From Apricaphanius iberus (taxonomy: Eukaryota > Chordata > Actinopteri > Cyprinodontiformes > Aphaniidae): DNA of 64,000 nucleotides. The position numbers were made by a program, and so were the translations under genes. The DNA lies in assembly GCA_028564705.1 (NCBI GenBank), contig JAPXFQ010001945.1:682001-746000 (forward strand). Direction: 5' to 3'. Below, in pieces: positions 1-12,655 of the stretch. The notes under the pieces are model-generated. The model saw only the letters and a program-made list of their open reading frames with translations. It made no database searches and was not told the DNA's origin. How positions within the stretch are numbered: position 1 is the first letter of the stretch; each line of letters opens with the position of its first letter.

Positions 1-79
1 CCGTTTAAGCACCGGCACCATTTCAAAAGTACCGTTTTGGCACCGGTATCGGATAAAACCTAAACGATACCCATCCCTA
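1..79. mobile_element. hAT-type element end, cut by window edge
   Basis: The segment is rich in the 'ACCGGTATCGG' style of motif and ends in ACCCATCCCTA at position 79. Read backwards this is TAGGGATGGGTATCG, a terminus typical of a common fish hAT family. The next 8 bases (80-87) would be the target duplication, but the other copy lies outside the window and cannot be checked. Confidence 0.5.
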
Positions 80-513
80 TTTATTGTACAGTCGTTTTCC
101 TCATTCTAAGCTACAGAATTGTTTTAAGATATAGTTTATTTATCATATTTATTTAGTTGTGAAAGGTTTTCTTTATTCTAATCTGCAGATTTATTTGAAT
201 TACAGTTTTATACATTTTGGTATTCATTGAGCAGTGGTTTTTTGGTTCTTTTTCCAACATATAATATTTGTTGTTTTTATTTATCTGTGTTTAATATGGA
301 GAAGTGTTGTGCTTTTGTTTGCATAGTAAAGTGTTGCTCTGCAATTCAAGCATTTTGTTTTCTTTGTATGTGGGGCCGGAAAAAAGGCCAAAAAAAGGGT
401 ATTACATTTTTCAATCCGAGGTCTTAAAAAGTATTTAAAAAGTCTTAAATTTCACTTGAGGAAACTTGTAGGAAGCCTGCTGTCTCAGTCTCGGGTCAGG
501 TTGGGCCCAACTT
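80..513. other. AT-rich sequence with a short dispersed-repeat-like segment
   Basis: No gene is seen. Positions about 405-478 contain a repeated AAGTCTTAAA-type motif ending in GGAAACTTGTAGG, which resembles a fish interspersed repeat. I cannot assign it to a family. Confidence 0.25.
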
Positions 514-1360
514 TTAAAGGGGCTGTATCATGCTATTTTACAGCTTTCAACTTCTGGGATAGACATATATGATAAAATCTTAGCGTTAGTGTCATACAGT
601 ATTATTTTTTTCCTGAAATGTAACTCCTGTAGTTAATGGTATACCACAAAGACAAACGGCTCTTTTCTCTATAAACCCGCCTCCTGAACCCCTGACACTA
701 TGCTCCACTCCCCCGATCTGCTGCGCTTCAGAACCGGGAGCAGATCACACTGAAACAAACAGTACTAAGCTTCATCACAAACAGTATTCTCACAAGAATT
801 TCAAAATCACGAAGCAACACAATGAAACTCTGTTATATTAAGGGCTCAGATGTTTGGTTTATTTATTCATTTGTGTAAAAAAACTGAGTCAATAAAGCCT
901 ATCTCAGTTGCTAAAACTCAAGGCTTTATACCAAGCCCAAACCAACACAGTTTGCACCCGTTTACGGAACATTCTGAGATGCTACAGATCAATTAATTAA
1001 CCACACATTGCTGTTATAAGATCACATAAGCAGCTTGATAAATGGCTAACCCACATTAGCATTAACATGCAGCCACTTACTTCTCTGTCCATCAGGCTTC
1101 TATGTTCTTTCATCCGGCTGCTGTTCTTTAGGAATGTAGACAAAATCCTGTAATCTATGCAGCCAAACAGGCGTTTTCACAGAGAAAGTAAAAAATCCAA
1201 CAAAAAAAAAGTGTTTTAAGATGCCAAAAACCGAAGCAGCCATTAGCTGTGAGAAGGAGAAAGATGTGTTTGAAAATCTACCAGGGGTAAGTCGCTTTTA
1301 CTGCAGGGGCGGTGCAGACACCTCTAGCACTCAAATTTTAACCAGTGATGTCACTAGTTG
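514..1360. mobile_element. Possible DNA-transposon relic, family unknown
   Basis: This block begins TTTTAAAGGGGCTGTATCATGC and is less AT-rich than its flanks, with short C-rich patches. That start resembles other 'TTAAAGGGGNC' fish transposon ends, but no matching inverted end was found. On the plus strand, an ATG at 1221 opens a 22-codon frame that ends exactly at a good splice donor (GGG|GTAAGT, 1286/1287), as in a short first exon of a transposase. On the minus strand, a GTAAGT donor near 1078 competes with it. The assignment is inference from composition and termini. Confidence 0.25.
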
Positions 1361-4300
1361 AATGTCCAAAAAAAAAAAAGAACTGCCTTCTGAAGGGTAC
1401 CTTCGCATCTGGGCAGAGGACCACCGGGTATATAATAAAGAATAAATAATAATAATAAATAAAAAAATTAAAGTAAAATAAAGTGAAACAGATTTTTAAA
1501 TGAATTACACTCAGATTCATGGTCTTAAACCTTTAATTCTTTTTTTTTCTTTTATTAGGTTGATTTTCCAATAGGCTATCAAAAACACAGCTTTTAAAAT
1601 GTTTCTTTAGACTTAAAAATATTTATATATAAATATATAATACAGAAATGTGGACCTAGCAAAATAATTTCATACACTTTTTATAAGGCAATTTTATTTA
1701 AACAAATAAGCATTGGTGGAACACTAATTCAAATTTACTGAATATGACTGTATGTACATACATGTCTAATTTACAAATCAATATATGTGAATCCATGTAT
1801 ACGGATGGGATAGAAATGTGAATATATATATAGAAGACTATAATTCCATGCAGTCAGGCTTTTATTCAGTGTGGTCATTCATTTTGTATAAAATACAAAT
1901 AAGAATACCCACATCTCTCACGTCATTTGTCCAACTTTCTCATCTTGAATGCTGGATAAAACATATAACGTCTATTTAACACAAAGGAAGAGAAGAGTCA
2001 CACTCTAGTCCTGAATAAGGATGAAATAAGAAAAAGGGCATAAATGCACAGAAAAAATAGGGATTTTTTTCACAGTTCTGCCATCCTTTATTTGAGGTAA
2101 TAAATCTTGTCTCACAGATTTTTTTTTCCTCCAGGCTAACAAAGGTGTATTGTTTCAAATGGAAGTGAAACATATTCTTATCTTATCAGTACAGCTTTTA
2201 CTTTATAGGAATATGGAACAGTTGGTGAACACAATCCACGTGAGGTTATTAACGGTAAACGAAGGCAACAAATTATGCAGAGAGGGCATGAGGTAAATTA
2301 TGTGTGAGAAAATCTTTTTACAGTGATTGCTGGAAATATCATACAGTTTGGCTGCAGCAGCCGTGGTTGGAGTTTTCCCTTCCAGGCACAGGCTGACCTA
2401 ATAAACCATGACATACACAACATTTAATTGGATTTAACATCACCTGAATATTTTTTTGCAATTGTCTACCTAATGTGCACATAAAGATATAAAGGCAAGA
2501 TCGCTTCACTCTAAAATTGACCAGTCTATGTGGGTGGAATCTTTCCTGGTAGTTCCAAGAATAAAAAACTGTCAACGCAATTAATGCCGCCCTTAAACAC
2601 AGATATGTGAAGTTTTAAAGTATATTTAAAGAGGATTATTGTCTACTAATGTTTCTCAAAAGGAATTATGATGCTCAGAACACTGACAATTCAATTTACA
2701 TTTAACCTTCTCCCTGTACAGAAGTTCTAATGCAAGGGAAAATGCTATTCTATCAGTAATAAAAATATATTTGACAAAATGCACAAATTTATGGTTTGTA
2801 GCTTTCACTTGTTAGACTGGGTCTTCACAAAAGCCTGCAAAGTCCTTCCAAATGATTATTATAGTTATTATGATCATTAAAAATGTCCATATCTACAGCC
2901 AGAACTAAAGGAATGATAATAGAACTGTGAGAAACACGGTTGGAGGCACAGTGACTAAATACAGTGAGTATATTTGTAAGGAAGGCGACAAAACAAAACA
3001 GAATTATGACAAAAACTCACAGTGAATAGTGGTAAAAAATGGGCATCATTAGGTCAAGTTTCTTTAACACAACACGAATTCAAGGTTTTGTACTCCTTTT
3101 TCAGGGATGTCAGTTATAGTGAAGGGGTCTGTAAATTGCATTGCAGGTCGTGTCATAATATTTTGATTTCTGTCAAGTGTTAACAGTTGTATTAATAAAA
3201 GCAACACGCTGTCAACATCTTTTTTTTTCATTGAATTTTTTTCTTTTTGAATCAGATAAATGTTCTGTGGCAGTTATGAACAGAGTTTTTTTGTTTATTG
3301 TTATCATGCTTAAAAAGTTTTGACACAGGTCTTTGTTCACATTTTTTTGTCCATTGAAATTCCAATATTGCGCGAATAAGTTACGATTTCTGTTGATCCA
3401 AAAAAATGTATTGCCACTATCAACCAAAAGTCTTAAATTTTTTTTATCAACTAAAGAAAATAATTTTCTTGAACATGACCTCATCAAATTGTCTCATATT
3501 CTGTTAGATAAAAGAATGTTTGTGATTTGCAACAGGAGATTGAATCAATCACTACAAGTTGCTGACTGTAGAAATGTTTTAAAAAAATTATAAGACTGTT
3601 AATTTGCTGTGTTCATCATTCTTATTTACTTGTTTCATATATAGGAGAATCCATCTTTGAACTCTAAATTAAAAAAATGGACAACATTCGAAAACTCTAT
3701 CTAAGTGCACCAATCACACATAATCTGCAATAATGTTGGCTAAATTAGATATTATAGATATATTATTATTAGATATAATAGATATATTTATACAATTGGA
3801 TACACTTGGTTGCACCCATATTTCCTCAGAAACTTTGGTTCATATTAACATGAAACCATCACACAGTTTCTGTAGAGTTGTTGGTTGCACATCCATGATG
3901 TAAATCTGCTATGACACCAAAGGAGCTCTGTTAGGTGGATCAGATCTGCTGACACTGGAGATCATTAGATTGATTCGAGCTTTGAGGTGTGTCACATAAC
4001 CTGCCATAGGTACCCATCAGAGGCTAGACAGATTTTAGTTATCAGTTAATTTTCTGCAACAGTGCTAAGGAAGGTTGCAGTGTTTAGCCAAGCTTTAGTG
4101 GTACTAATAGGCACAAAGTATGCTCGTAACAAATCTCCCCCAAACTACTACATAACCAACAACAACCTGAACCATTGAAACAAGGCAGAATGCATCCATG
4201 CATTACTGATGGTTGTAACAAATTCTGAGCCTACCATCTCATCATTTTAGCTTTGAGACTAATCAGACCAGCTGTTGTTTTCCGCTTTGTAATTGTCCCA

Positions 4301-6660
4301 TTCCAGTTGCCTGCTTTTGCTTGTTTGAATTGTGCCCCTCTTTCCTTCTCTTAGTAGACATCCAGTGGCACCAAGTATGATCTTTTGCTGAACCAATCTT
4401 CTTTAACCTTCCACAGTAAATAGAGATGATATTCTGCATGAATTGGTTGAAACAAGTGGTTATTTGAATAACTTTGTCCCTAACATCAACAGATCATTAT
4501 TCCACGTAATTGCTGTTCCCCGGATATTTTCTCTCTCTTGGCCCATTACCTCTAAACCTGAGATGGTTGTCTTTGAAAATCGTAGAAAAGCTAATTCTCC
4601 AACCAGCCTCTTTTCCACCAACAATCATGTCAAGTTTAAAGTCACATAAATCCGCCTTCCATATTCTAATATCTTGTGTGAATTTCAGAGAGTTGTCTTC
4701 ACCAGATGCCTAAGTGCATTTAGATGCCAAGTGGCATTGTGAACAAGCAACTGAAAAAATGTAAATAATAAAGTGTTAGAGAGTAAATGTTTTGGCAAGC
4801 AGCTGACTGAGCAGATTTCCATTCAAAACAAGATACATAATAATTTATTTTGCATTTTCTTTAGCACCCAAACACATTCAGTCCTGTGGTATCTCATTTG
4901 TTTTCTCCACAAGGGTATGTATCGGATGTTTTTTTTTGTTGCTTTTTTTGGTGAATACATTCTCTGGCGTGCTATTAGCTTCTTTGCTATTTCATCATGC
5001 AATGATAAATGCAGCAAGTGTTTCTGTGTCATTTTTATTTTAAACAAAAAAAGCAACCCACTGAAAAATGAGGTGTAGAAAAGTGAGAACTGGGGGGAAA
5101 GTGTGAAATGGAACAATAAACTCACAGGTGTTAGCAACACAACTATGAGCTGACAGGCTAAATTATTACAGAGCTGCCGAAAAATGCCAACATGAACAAG
5201 TCATTTTGGTTGATGTGACTGCTAAACACATTCATTTTCCCAGTTCTTTATGAAAGCTTTATGCCGACATTTTTTCTTGTTTTTTTGGGGGGAATTTCAC
5301 AACTTAATTGGATCCTATCTCTTCCACTAGGAAATAAATAACTGTTAAATGGTGATAAAAAAGAAAAGGTCCTAAAACTTGCATAAAATTGCAAAATGTA
5401 TGGAGCAGCTTTAATTTTGCTTATATATGAAACAATAAAAAGTGGTAGTCTCATATAGAAATATTAAAATCTCGAATGTTTCCCATGTGACTCCCTAGTG
5501 ATAAACAGGAGTGGGGTTATTCTGTATCGTAGATTTATTATGAAAGCTTTGAGCCAGCAGATGATCATTAATCATGCACCAGGATACAACGTCTCCTAAC
5601 AGTTCCTGTTTGCCAGGCCACCTCGAAATGTCTTAATTGTTCAAACCCAGTGGCCACTAGGTGTCAACATTTTACCATTTACAATTAAGGATTACTTTCT
5701 GCGGCTGCAGATGTTTTGTCACATAATTTTGCGTTATGTTGCAAGAGTTGGCCCATTCTAAGCTTTATGTCAAAAAAAATTTAAATATAAAATATAAATG
5801 CAAATACCTTTTTCCATATATATGCAAACTCATGAGACAGGAAAATAGAAATGTAATTTGAGAATGATTTTAAGACTTAAAGAATATTTTCAATAAACAA
5901 ACAATTGCATCAAACACAACAAAAATACTTAGATGCAATTGTACATGCTGTACAATCTACAATCATGCTGTGAAGGAATGCATTCTCTACTGTTGTAGCC
6001 AAGGCTCCTGTGACAAAAGTTCTCCTTGCAGCTATGAGAAGGCGTGTGTGTGTCACGCGAGGAAATTCAAACAGAACAGCCCTTCCAGTAAAACCCATCA
6101 GGGCTTGTGTTTTGGAAAAGTTTCCTGCTATTATGTTCCCTTAGAGCACGGTCATATGTCCTAACTGAGGAGAAAGTTTCCTCTTGTGAAATTTATGCAA
6201 AAACTTGTTGCTGTTTGACCAGAAATCCTTGTGTAAATACTGGCAAATATTTCTGCATTTTCCATGCATTTGGCTGCAAGTGGAGAACAATTCACCGTTT
6301 ATATACTTGACTTTAAAACTTTTAAGCTTTTACACATTGCATTTTGTAGCGAAATAAAACCTAAAAGAAAGTGTTCTCTTCGCTTCATCTCAGCCGCTGA
6401 GCCATTGAATGGGCCTGTTACGGATCACTTGCCATGTATGCAGGCCAGGTCGTGCTTTTCCTTACACTCATTGAGTCATAATTCACAGTGCCTTTCCTGA
6501 AAGGGATTTTTGGGATTTATTTACTGCATGGTAAGTGTCTGTATATGTATATATAATGAATCTTCATTGTTTAGCAAAGTATTTTAGTGCAACCTTTTTC
6601 TATAAATTCTATCGTGTTTTGATTCCAAAAAACAATTATTAGAATTTGATGATTTATGGA
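1361..6660. other. AT-rich intergenic or intronic sequence
   Basis: The short open frames here are low-complexity or have no recognisable domain. Small AT palindromes occur near 3735-3790. I see no RNA gene and no clear exon. Confidence 0.5.
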
Positions 6661-6949
6661 CTTAATCAAAAGCAGCGCTGCATACCCCACCCCCCTCCAG
6701 GTCACAGAACCTTCCACTCCCCCCGGTCAGCCTTCTTTGTAGTTTCATAGAGATCACACAAATCAGAAACTTTATATCCGCAAGATGTCAGAAGAGTTTT
6801 CCATCCAACTAACAATTTTTAGCTAACATACCCACTAACTACATAGATGCAGGGTGCGATTTTCTCCCCCTCTTCTTTTGATGTGCCCCCTGTCTGGTAA
6901 TTTATTTCTTATGGGGGTATATGTTTTTGTTTTTGTTGTTTTTGTTCCT

Positions 6950-7181
6950 CCCGCTGGTCCAACAGAGTAATATTTCCCTTCACTTGAATTCTGCAACTTC
7001 TGTACTTCTGCTGAAGGACTTAAACAACATAGGCAAACACCTTGGCAAATTGATGGCTACAGTTTACAATTTCCCAGTCTCCACAGCAAAGTGCGAGAGG
7101 GAATTCTGCGCAATAGACTGAATTTTGACAGACAAGAGGGATAGAATCATAAAAACACTGAACAATCTTCACTTCATCTCA
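6950..7181 (+). pseudogene. hAT transposase C-terminal relic
   Basis: A short open frame contains the residues NFPVSTAKCEREFCAID, which match the pattern of the hAT family C-terminal dimerisation region: a P-V-S-x-A block followed by an E-R-x-F block. The frame hits a stop at 7119-7121, and the next 60 bases in the same frame still read like the continuation of that domain (a K-R-x-R-I segment, then a short hydrophobic end). The rest of the transposase is missing, so this is a dead fragment. It could instead be a relic of a domesticated hAT-derived gene, but the in-frame stop argues against function. Confidence 0.5.
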
Positions 7182-7249
7182 GCATGGGGTCCGGAAGGAG
7201 ACAGTCGCAGAAATAACTTTGAGGTGTAAGAATATGTACCCTCAGTTTA

Positions 7250-7775
7250 ATAAAATATGGGTATGGATTTGGAATCCATACCTACGTTTTATGTGCACAC
7301 AGATTTGGGCATCATGCTGGAGCTTTTCAGAGCTTTAAACTGAAAAAAGGGCATTATTCCTTTAACTTGTAAATAGGATGGCTAAGCTGTACTTAAACTC
7401 ACAAGCGACCAGGTTTGCTTCAACTCCATGCACAACATATGCAATATTTATTTTTTATATGGCTTTGAAGACCAACCCTATCGCAAAATGTGTGGAAATG
7501 GGTCAAAAATAGAACAGATCTTACCTCTGGGATGCATGGAGCTGGTGGCGCAGTTGTAGCAGTTCCAGTGCAAGTACTGTGATGTAATACTTAAAAAACA
7601 TAATAGATAATAGAGAAAACTGAACGTCTTAAAAAATATGACCAAAACAGTATACAAAAATATCTCCACAACATCTGGTGTGACTAATTAATAGTTTTTG
7701 CATTCCTACAGACTCACAACACAATGCATTTAAGGGCTAAAATGTAGAATTTTCACGATATGTCCCCTTTAATTT
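7250..7775 (-). mobile_element. DNA-transposon-like relic ending in TTAAAGGGGACATAT
   Basis: Read on the minus strand, the unit starts TTAAAGGGGACATATCGTG and runs through a region with a clean splice donor (CAGAG|GTAAGA near 7523). Such starts are common at the ends of fish DNA transposons. The inverted partner end was not found, so the boundary near 7250 is approximate. Confidence 0.3.
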
Positions 7776-8032
7776 AGCTTTGAACTGCTAGTTGCACTGT
7801 GGCCATGTTTTTACAGCACCTAAACTTTGCACAGTATACAAAGTTGCCCATTGTCCAAGAAATTAATATCAGCACAAACAGTATAAAACTTTGCTGAGTT
7901 AACATTTGCCTTCGACATAACCTGACACAATAGCGCCCTGAGCAGGTACCCTTATTGTCTATGCTAAAATCTGTGGGTTTTTTTAGGATTTTTAAAGGTA
8001 TGTCTAATGAAATGTTCCTTTGTTTAAAAACT

Positions 8033-8038
8033 TTTATT
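8033..8038 (-). other. Polyadenylation signal of the minus-strand candidate gene
   Basis: TTTATT on the plus strand reads AATAAA on the minus strand, about 200 bases past the stop codon of the exon at 8237-8425. This is a normal 3' UTR length and position. A chance match is possible in AT-rich DNA. Confidence 0.4.
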
Positions 8039-8236
8039 AGATTTTGATGACGTCATTTGATTTCAGAACAAAAAGAAACCCAATTGGGCCTTAGATTATG
8101 AAAGACTGGACAGATTTTCACTTGTAAAGCTGCTCTGAGTCATTTAAGGTAAGCGAACCAAGACTGATGCTGCATTCTCATCTACCGTGATGTTAACTAT
8201 TCACTGCTGTCTCTGCTGATTCCCAAATCAGATTTA

Positions 8237-8425
8237 TCACTTTGGCTTAATCACTTGGTGCAGAAGGTATTCACTGGCATGTCTATCAGAGTAAACTGTG
8301 CTGTCGTATGGTGTCCATGCATCCGTTATCATTTTAATCCAGTTCACCTGCTGTGTCATGGGCCAGTGCATAAGGTCATCTCTGCAAGGCTCATCAAAAC
8401 TGTAAATCTGACCATACTGCATGTG
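8237..8425 (-). CDS. Terminal coding exon of an unidentified spliced gene
   Basis: On the minus strand a good acceptor (TTCTCTTCTCTGTAG) at 8426-8427 opens a frame of 62 codons that ends in TGA at 8239-8237. The peptide has the composition of a globular protein, with three tryptophans, many acidic residues and the segments DEPCRDDLMHWP and WTPYDSTVYSDRHASEYL. There is no signal peptide, membrane segment or low complexity. The exon starts in phase 0, which matches the phase-0 end of the exon at 12127-12251. AATAAA follows about 200 bases downstream. I do not recognise the family. That it is an exon is inferred from splice sites, frame and composition. It could be a chance open frame, but joining with two other exons in one frame makes that less likely. 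Confidence 0.55.
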   Translation of the reverse strand, partial: HMQYGQIYSFDEPCRDDLMHWPMTQQVNWIKMITDAWTPYDSTVYSDRHASEYLLHQVIKPK

Positions 8426-9471
8426 CTACAGAGAAGAGAAGTCAAGCCAAGAAGGGAATAGCCAACATTAGGTCATTGGTGGAGCTGTGCCAGCTCTGCT
8501 GCCCTCAAATATCCAACCTTGCTGTTACACTCCCTTTCTCCCTGAAATCTCACTGTTTTTGCAACCTTCTACTGAAAAACCCCATTAGCCTGGAGGGGGT
8601 TTGATGAGGTAGCCACAAAGCTCAGTCCACTGAACTTAATGTTGAAGCCAGATGCCTTGAAAATGCAGATTTATCTATCTTTTTTTTCATTGTTTTTTTT
8701 TTCTTTCACCCAGCCAACATTTTCTTTCTGTTTTTCTTATTCTTTTTCTTCTGCAATCCAGTCCACTCCTGCTCTTAAACATAGCCTCCCCTGCATTTAT
8801 TTGTATTTTTTTCTGCAAATCAAGACCATGCAGGAGTCCCTGGAAAAAAGCTTTAACCAGGATGCATTTAGGCCACCCACCCTTCAAATGTACTGTTGAA
8901 TAAACCCTTAGACTATAATTAAAACACTGGCCACCAAATTTCCACACATTTCAGACCCCTACCTGTCTGACTCATTTCCTTTTTCTCACTAATTTACAAA
9001 CCACACAGTACCACAAAGGTCGTATTAGGTTAAAGTTAATAATTAGCAAACCTCACCATCTGTCAGACTTGGGAAAGTGGGAACGAAACAGTCCTATGAA
9101 ACAGCAGAAAAGCTTTTTACTCAGAAAGAGGAAACTGTTAAGACAATCGTTCTTGTTGTGTTACAGGAGAAATTCCAGGTTACATTTTACCGTTAAGAAC
9201 ATGGATGAGTCACATACAGTATAACTGCAAGCTGGTTATGAAAAGCACAAGATGATCTGGGACAAACTAGTTAGTCTTAAATTGAACAGATATGCTGTCA
9301 ACAAAGTGCTGCTGGGAAAATCTTTAAATTGAAGTACAACCATTTTTACTTTGATATATATCAATGTTGTGCTTTACAAGTTTATCCAGCTACTCTACTA
9401 ATTAAACTCCCATTATTTGTGAGGAATAGGTGAAATATACTCACTGGCCACTTAATAGGCACACCTTGCTA
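8426..9471. other. Probable intron or intergenic sequence
   Basis: T-rich runs lie near 8680-8750. No repeat family and no coding segment are recognised. Confidence 0.4.
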
Positions 9472-9655
9472 GTAATAATAATAAACCAAACTTATATAGC
9501 GCTTTTTTTTAACAGTCAAAGATGCTTTATAAATTCCATTATTCATTCACTTTCACTTTCACACACTAGTGGAAGCCAGCTACGATTGTTGCCACCGCTG
9601 CCCTGGGGCAGACTGACAGAAGCAAGGCTGCCATATTGCACCATCGGCCGGTGAA
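9472..9655 (+). repeat. Dispersed 'TATATAGCGCTTT' repeat, copy 1
   Basis: An (AAT)n run leads into TTATATAGCGCTTTTTTT and then a block containing CACTTTCACACACTAGTGGAAGCC and the 'GCTGCCCTGGGGCAGACTGACAGAAGCAAGGCTGCCA' type core. The same order of motifs recurs at 16146-16400, and the inner part recurs at 37620-37850. This is a well-known fish interspersed repeat, probably LINE- or SINE-derived. Confidence 0.75.
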
Positions 9656-9784
9656 CGTTTGAGATATTTAAGGAAAAAAAGTCTTAAACCCAGGTAAAAA
9701 AAACTTCTAGGCTCCCGGGTTGAGATTCAACACCATCCTATCTCTGCTTGTGATTAAAATGATGAATGCACGTCAATGAAATGA

Positions 9785-9950
9785 CTGATAGCTTTAGACA
9801 TAGTACATGCTTTTGTGAAATCAATTCAACCACTCCAATATGTACTAACCGTGACAAAATTCCGCAATGATGACGTCGAGAAGGGGATGGAGGAGAAACA
9901 TATGGACACTCTGGACCTCCCTCGTGCTGAATGGCTGAATTGCATTACAG
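9785..9950 (+). other. Weak exon candidate, plus strand
   Basis: A frame of 55 codons lies between an in-frame TGA (9782-9784) and a possible donor ACAG|GTGTAT at 9950/9951. It contains the acidic stretch VEKGMEEKHMDTLDLPRAEW, which looks protein-like. The acceptor side is poor. A strong acceptor (CCTTTGTTTTGCAG) 700 bases downstream at 10646 would join in a frame that stops after a few codons. No family is recognised. It may belong to a mobile element or be chance. Confidence 0.2.
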
Positions 9951-9958
9951 GTGTATGA

Positions 9959-11917
9959 CAATTACCTATAAGTTATTGATAATTAACTTTAATTCACTTT
10001 GTGATTTTGGTTTCTCTGATGTGTTTATTCTGTGACTAATACCTTGTGTTCCTTCATGTGAGCCTGGCTGTTGACTGAAATTCAGCGTGGTCTCTAAGGT
10101 GGAGCACTTTTGCCTTTGGTCTCTTGTTTTTTCCCTTACTTTTCCCTCGTTTGGGTTTTACTTTTATTTTGTTTCATTTGGCAGTACTTCACTTGGTTGT
10201 TGAAATTTTACTTTTTCATTCCTTTGCTTATTTCAGTTGAGTTCATTTTATTTATTTTTTTCTTTATATGTCTTTATGAAAAGGGGGGAGTTTTATAAAA
10301 TGATAAATTATAAAAACAGTTGATTTTTGTGTGATTTGGTTTTCATAGCATAATTTTGCCTGATTATAATTGGGTTTGAAGTCTTATTATATTGTTAATT
10401 TCTAAGATTTTTTTAACATTAAAGTTTTAACTTCTGGGGGTTTTGTTGTGATGGGTATTATTGTTGATGTTGATTACTACTGATCTGTGTTTTTCTGTGT
10501 ACCCTCTTTAAGGGTCACTGTGGATGCAAGCCTCATTTAAGGGAAGAGTACATGTTTCAATTTATATGAAGGATTTTTGATTTTTATGGTGTTCTTGACC
10601 GATACTGCCTAACATTGTGCCCTATTTTTTTTCCTTTGTTTTGCAGTTACGTGTAGGCATCCTGACTAATGAGGAACCGAACAGGAGTGCCACCTATGGG
10701 GCTAGGGGCCGTCCCGAACTTTTCTCCTGCTGAGTCGTGCAAAGACAAACAGATGACACAACCCTAGGAAGGACGTTGCATATCTTATCTTAGGCTGCCA
10801 CAGGTTTTTGTTTGTGATGCTATTCAAAATTCAGATAGTGTGCATTAGAAAGGATGTATAGATTAGATAATATTGTCAGAAGAAAATTTATTGTGACTTG
10901 TAATGAGAAGAAAAAACTGTTCTTGAAAAGATGCATAGAGTTTATAATCACGCCCTCCCCTGCGAACATGTAATCATACTCTGGTGCAGATTTTTCTGGT
11001 GATTGAGCCCTCTGGCCAGGGTGAAAATTATGTAATTTTAGGGGCAAGGGCATTTGGCCTCAAACTTCGCCTTTTTGTTTTTTTTAGGGGCACCATGGCC
11101 ATATGACAGGGCACAGAGGCCATTGGGTAAAATTAAATGGTTTTCCCTTTCAGATTGATATCATAACATCCTAATTTGGAATAAGACATGGATAATGACT
11201 TCTATAATAAAAAAATGTCAAGGTATACACCCTCACAACAATAGTAACAACAAATGCCAATAAAAGCATTTAGAAACACCACAAATGCTTAGAAAACCTC
11301 TTCTTATGAAAACCCTTAAGGTATTAGAGATTATCTTTACAATGACTCAGAAACCAGAGACAGTTTGTCCATTTTTGAATCCTGTGCATGCTCTTCTCCA
11401 TCTTTCCTCGTTTTCTTTGAGGAAACTCCTCCTCCGCTCACGTGCACTAGTGGAATTTTCAAGTTGTGTTTATGTCAAAATCTCAAATTACAATATTGAG
11501 AAAAGGTTTAATATTTTATGCTCAAAGTGTCACATTCTTAACAACTAACACCAATAAACACCAGCATCCTGGTCTTCCATAATACCCCAGCAGAGCCACA
11601 GGTTGATGGCATCCATGCCACGCCGCATTGAGACAGGAAGTGATGCAAAAGGGCCCCTTACCAACTACTGAGTATACATGCGTGATTAGACTTTTCAGAG
11701 TTCCAAAATTTCTCTATTTAGTCCTTGTTCTATTGATTTAATGTAATATTCACATTTTCTGAGATTTTGAATTTGGGATTTTCATAAGCTATAAACCACA
11801 ATTATCTAAATTATAACCAATAAAGGCTTGACATATCTTGCTTTGCATGTAATGAGTCTATATCATATATTTGTTTCATATTTTACATTAAATTACTAAA
11901 ATAAATTAACTTTAGAA

Positions 11918-11920
<3 letters not shown>
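9959..11920. other. AT-rich sequence without a recognised gene
   Basis: It contains a strong but isolated splice acceptor at 10644-10646 and several T-rich runs. Nothing else is supported. Confidence 0.4.

Positions 11921-11923
<3 letters not shown>

Positions 11924-12012
<89 letters not shown>
11924..12012. repeat. (TA)n microsatellite
   Basis: A run of about 89 bases of TA dinucleotides, broken twice by AAATAT interruptions. Confidence 0.95.
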
Positions 12013-12014
<2 letters not shown>

Positions 12015-12126
12015 CAGACAAAGAATGGATTTTGGAGTGTGACTGAGTAATTCTGAAATATCAGTTACAACTCTGTCCTGATACCTGACTGGTTTCTATC
12101 AGCAATTTCTCTCATTCTCTCCTTAC

Positions 12127-12251
12127 CTGAAGATCCTGCATCATTCTCTCAACTTCACCTCCTGGCCTCATATCTCCTTCCTGTCTAATCTTTCTAATGG
12201 GGCAATAACGATTTATCTCAAATATGTGGACAGCAGTTGTGAGCAAAAGGT
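12127..12251 (-). CDS. Internal coding exon of the unidentified minus-strand gene
   Basis: On the minus strand the exon is bounded by an acceptor (CATTTCTGTGCAG, at 12252) and a near-consensus donor (CTTCAG|GTAAGGAG, at 12127/12126). Its 125 bases equal 2 + 41 codons with no stop in that frame. It ends in phase 0, exactly what the terminal exon at 8237-8425 needs. It begins with AC, completing a codon opened by the last G of the exon at 22165-22296. The peptide starts hydrophobic (LLLTTAVHIF) and ends charged (EGDMRPGGEVERMMQDLQ), without repeats. Function unknown. The implied introns are about 3.7 and 9.9 kb and contain mobile elements, which is ordinary for fish. Confidence 0.55.
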
Positions 12252-12584
12252 CTGCACAGAAATGTATAACTAGCAAGGAACGTAACATAACTAACATTGG
12301 TATTGTTACTACCTTAAAATATATTTGCATGTATTAACTTGCTATCATTTAGCTAATATTACCTTCATACAACAGTAAAAGTCATCTTACAGTTTGTTTG
12401 GAAAAATCTCTGCACTATTTGTTGCCTTTTGCTACATCTAGAGTAACTCACCCCAAAATCAACCTTTTTTTGTTGATAGACTGTATAATTGAGTCTATAA
12501 TAGCCCTATTTACATTTCCAGTAATTCCTTTATGTATTTTAGTACATTTTAGTGAAAATATAAATTTTGTACCAAAAATTGTTT

Positions 12585-12655
12585 AGTGCCCCAAGTGGTT
12601 AAAAGATTAAACTGCACTGCAATCCACTGGAATTCAAATCCTGCTAAGCTCGGGT
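12585..12655 (+). repeat. tRNA-Ser-like sequence (tRNA pseudogene or SINE head)
   Basis: GTGCCCCAAGTGGTTAA resembles the 5' arm and A box of a serine tRNA, and TTCAAATCCTGC resembles its B box and 3' end, at about the right spacing. The acceptor stem is not conserved, so a working tRNA is unlikely. Confidence 0.35.

Noticed and set aside
8067..8147. Plus-strand splice-bounded segment (TTTGATTTCAG ... TTTAAG|GTAAGC) with 23 open codons
   Set aside because: A stop lies just before the donor, and it overlaps the 3' UTR of the better supported minus-strand gene.
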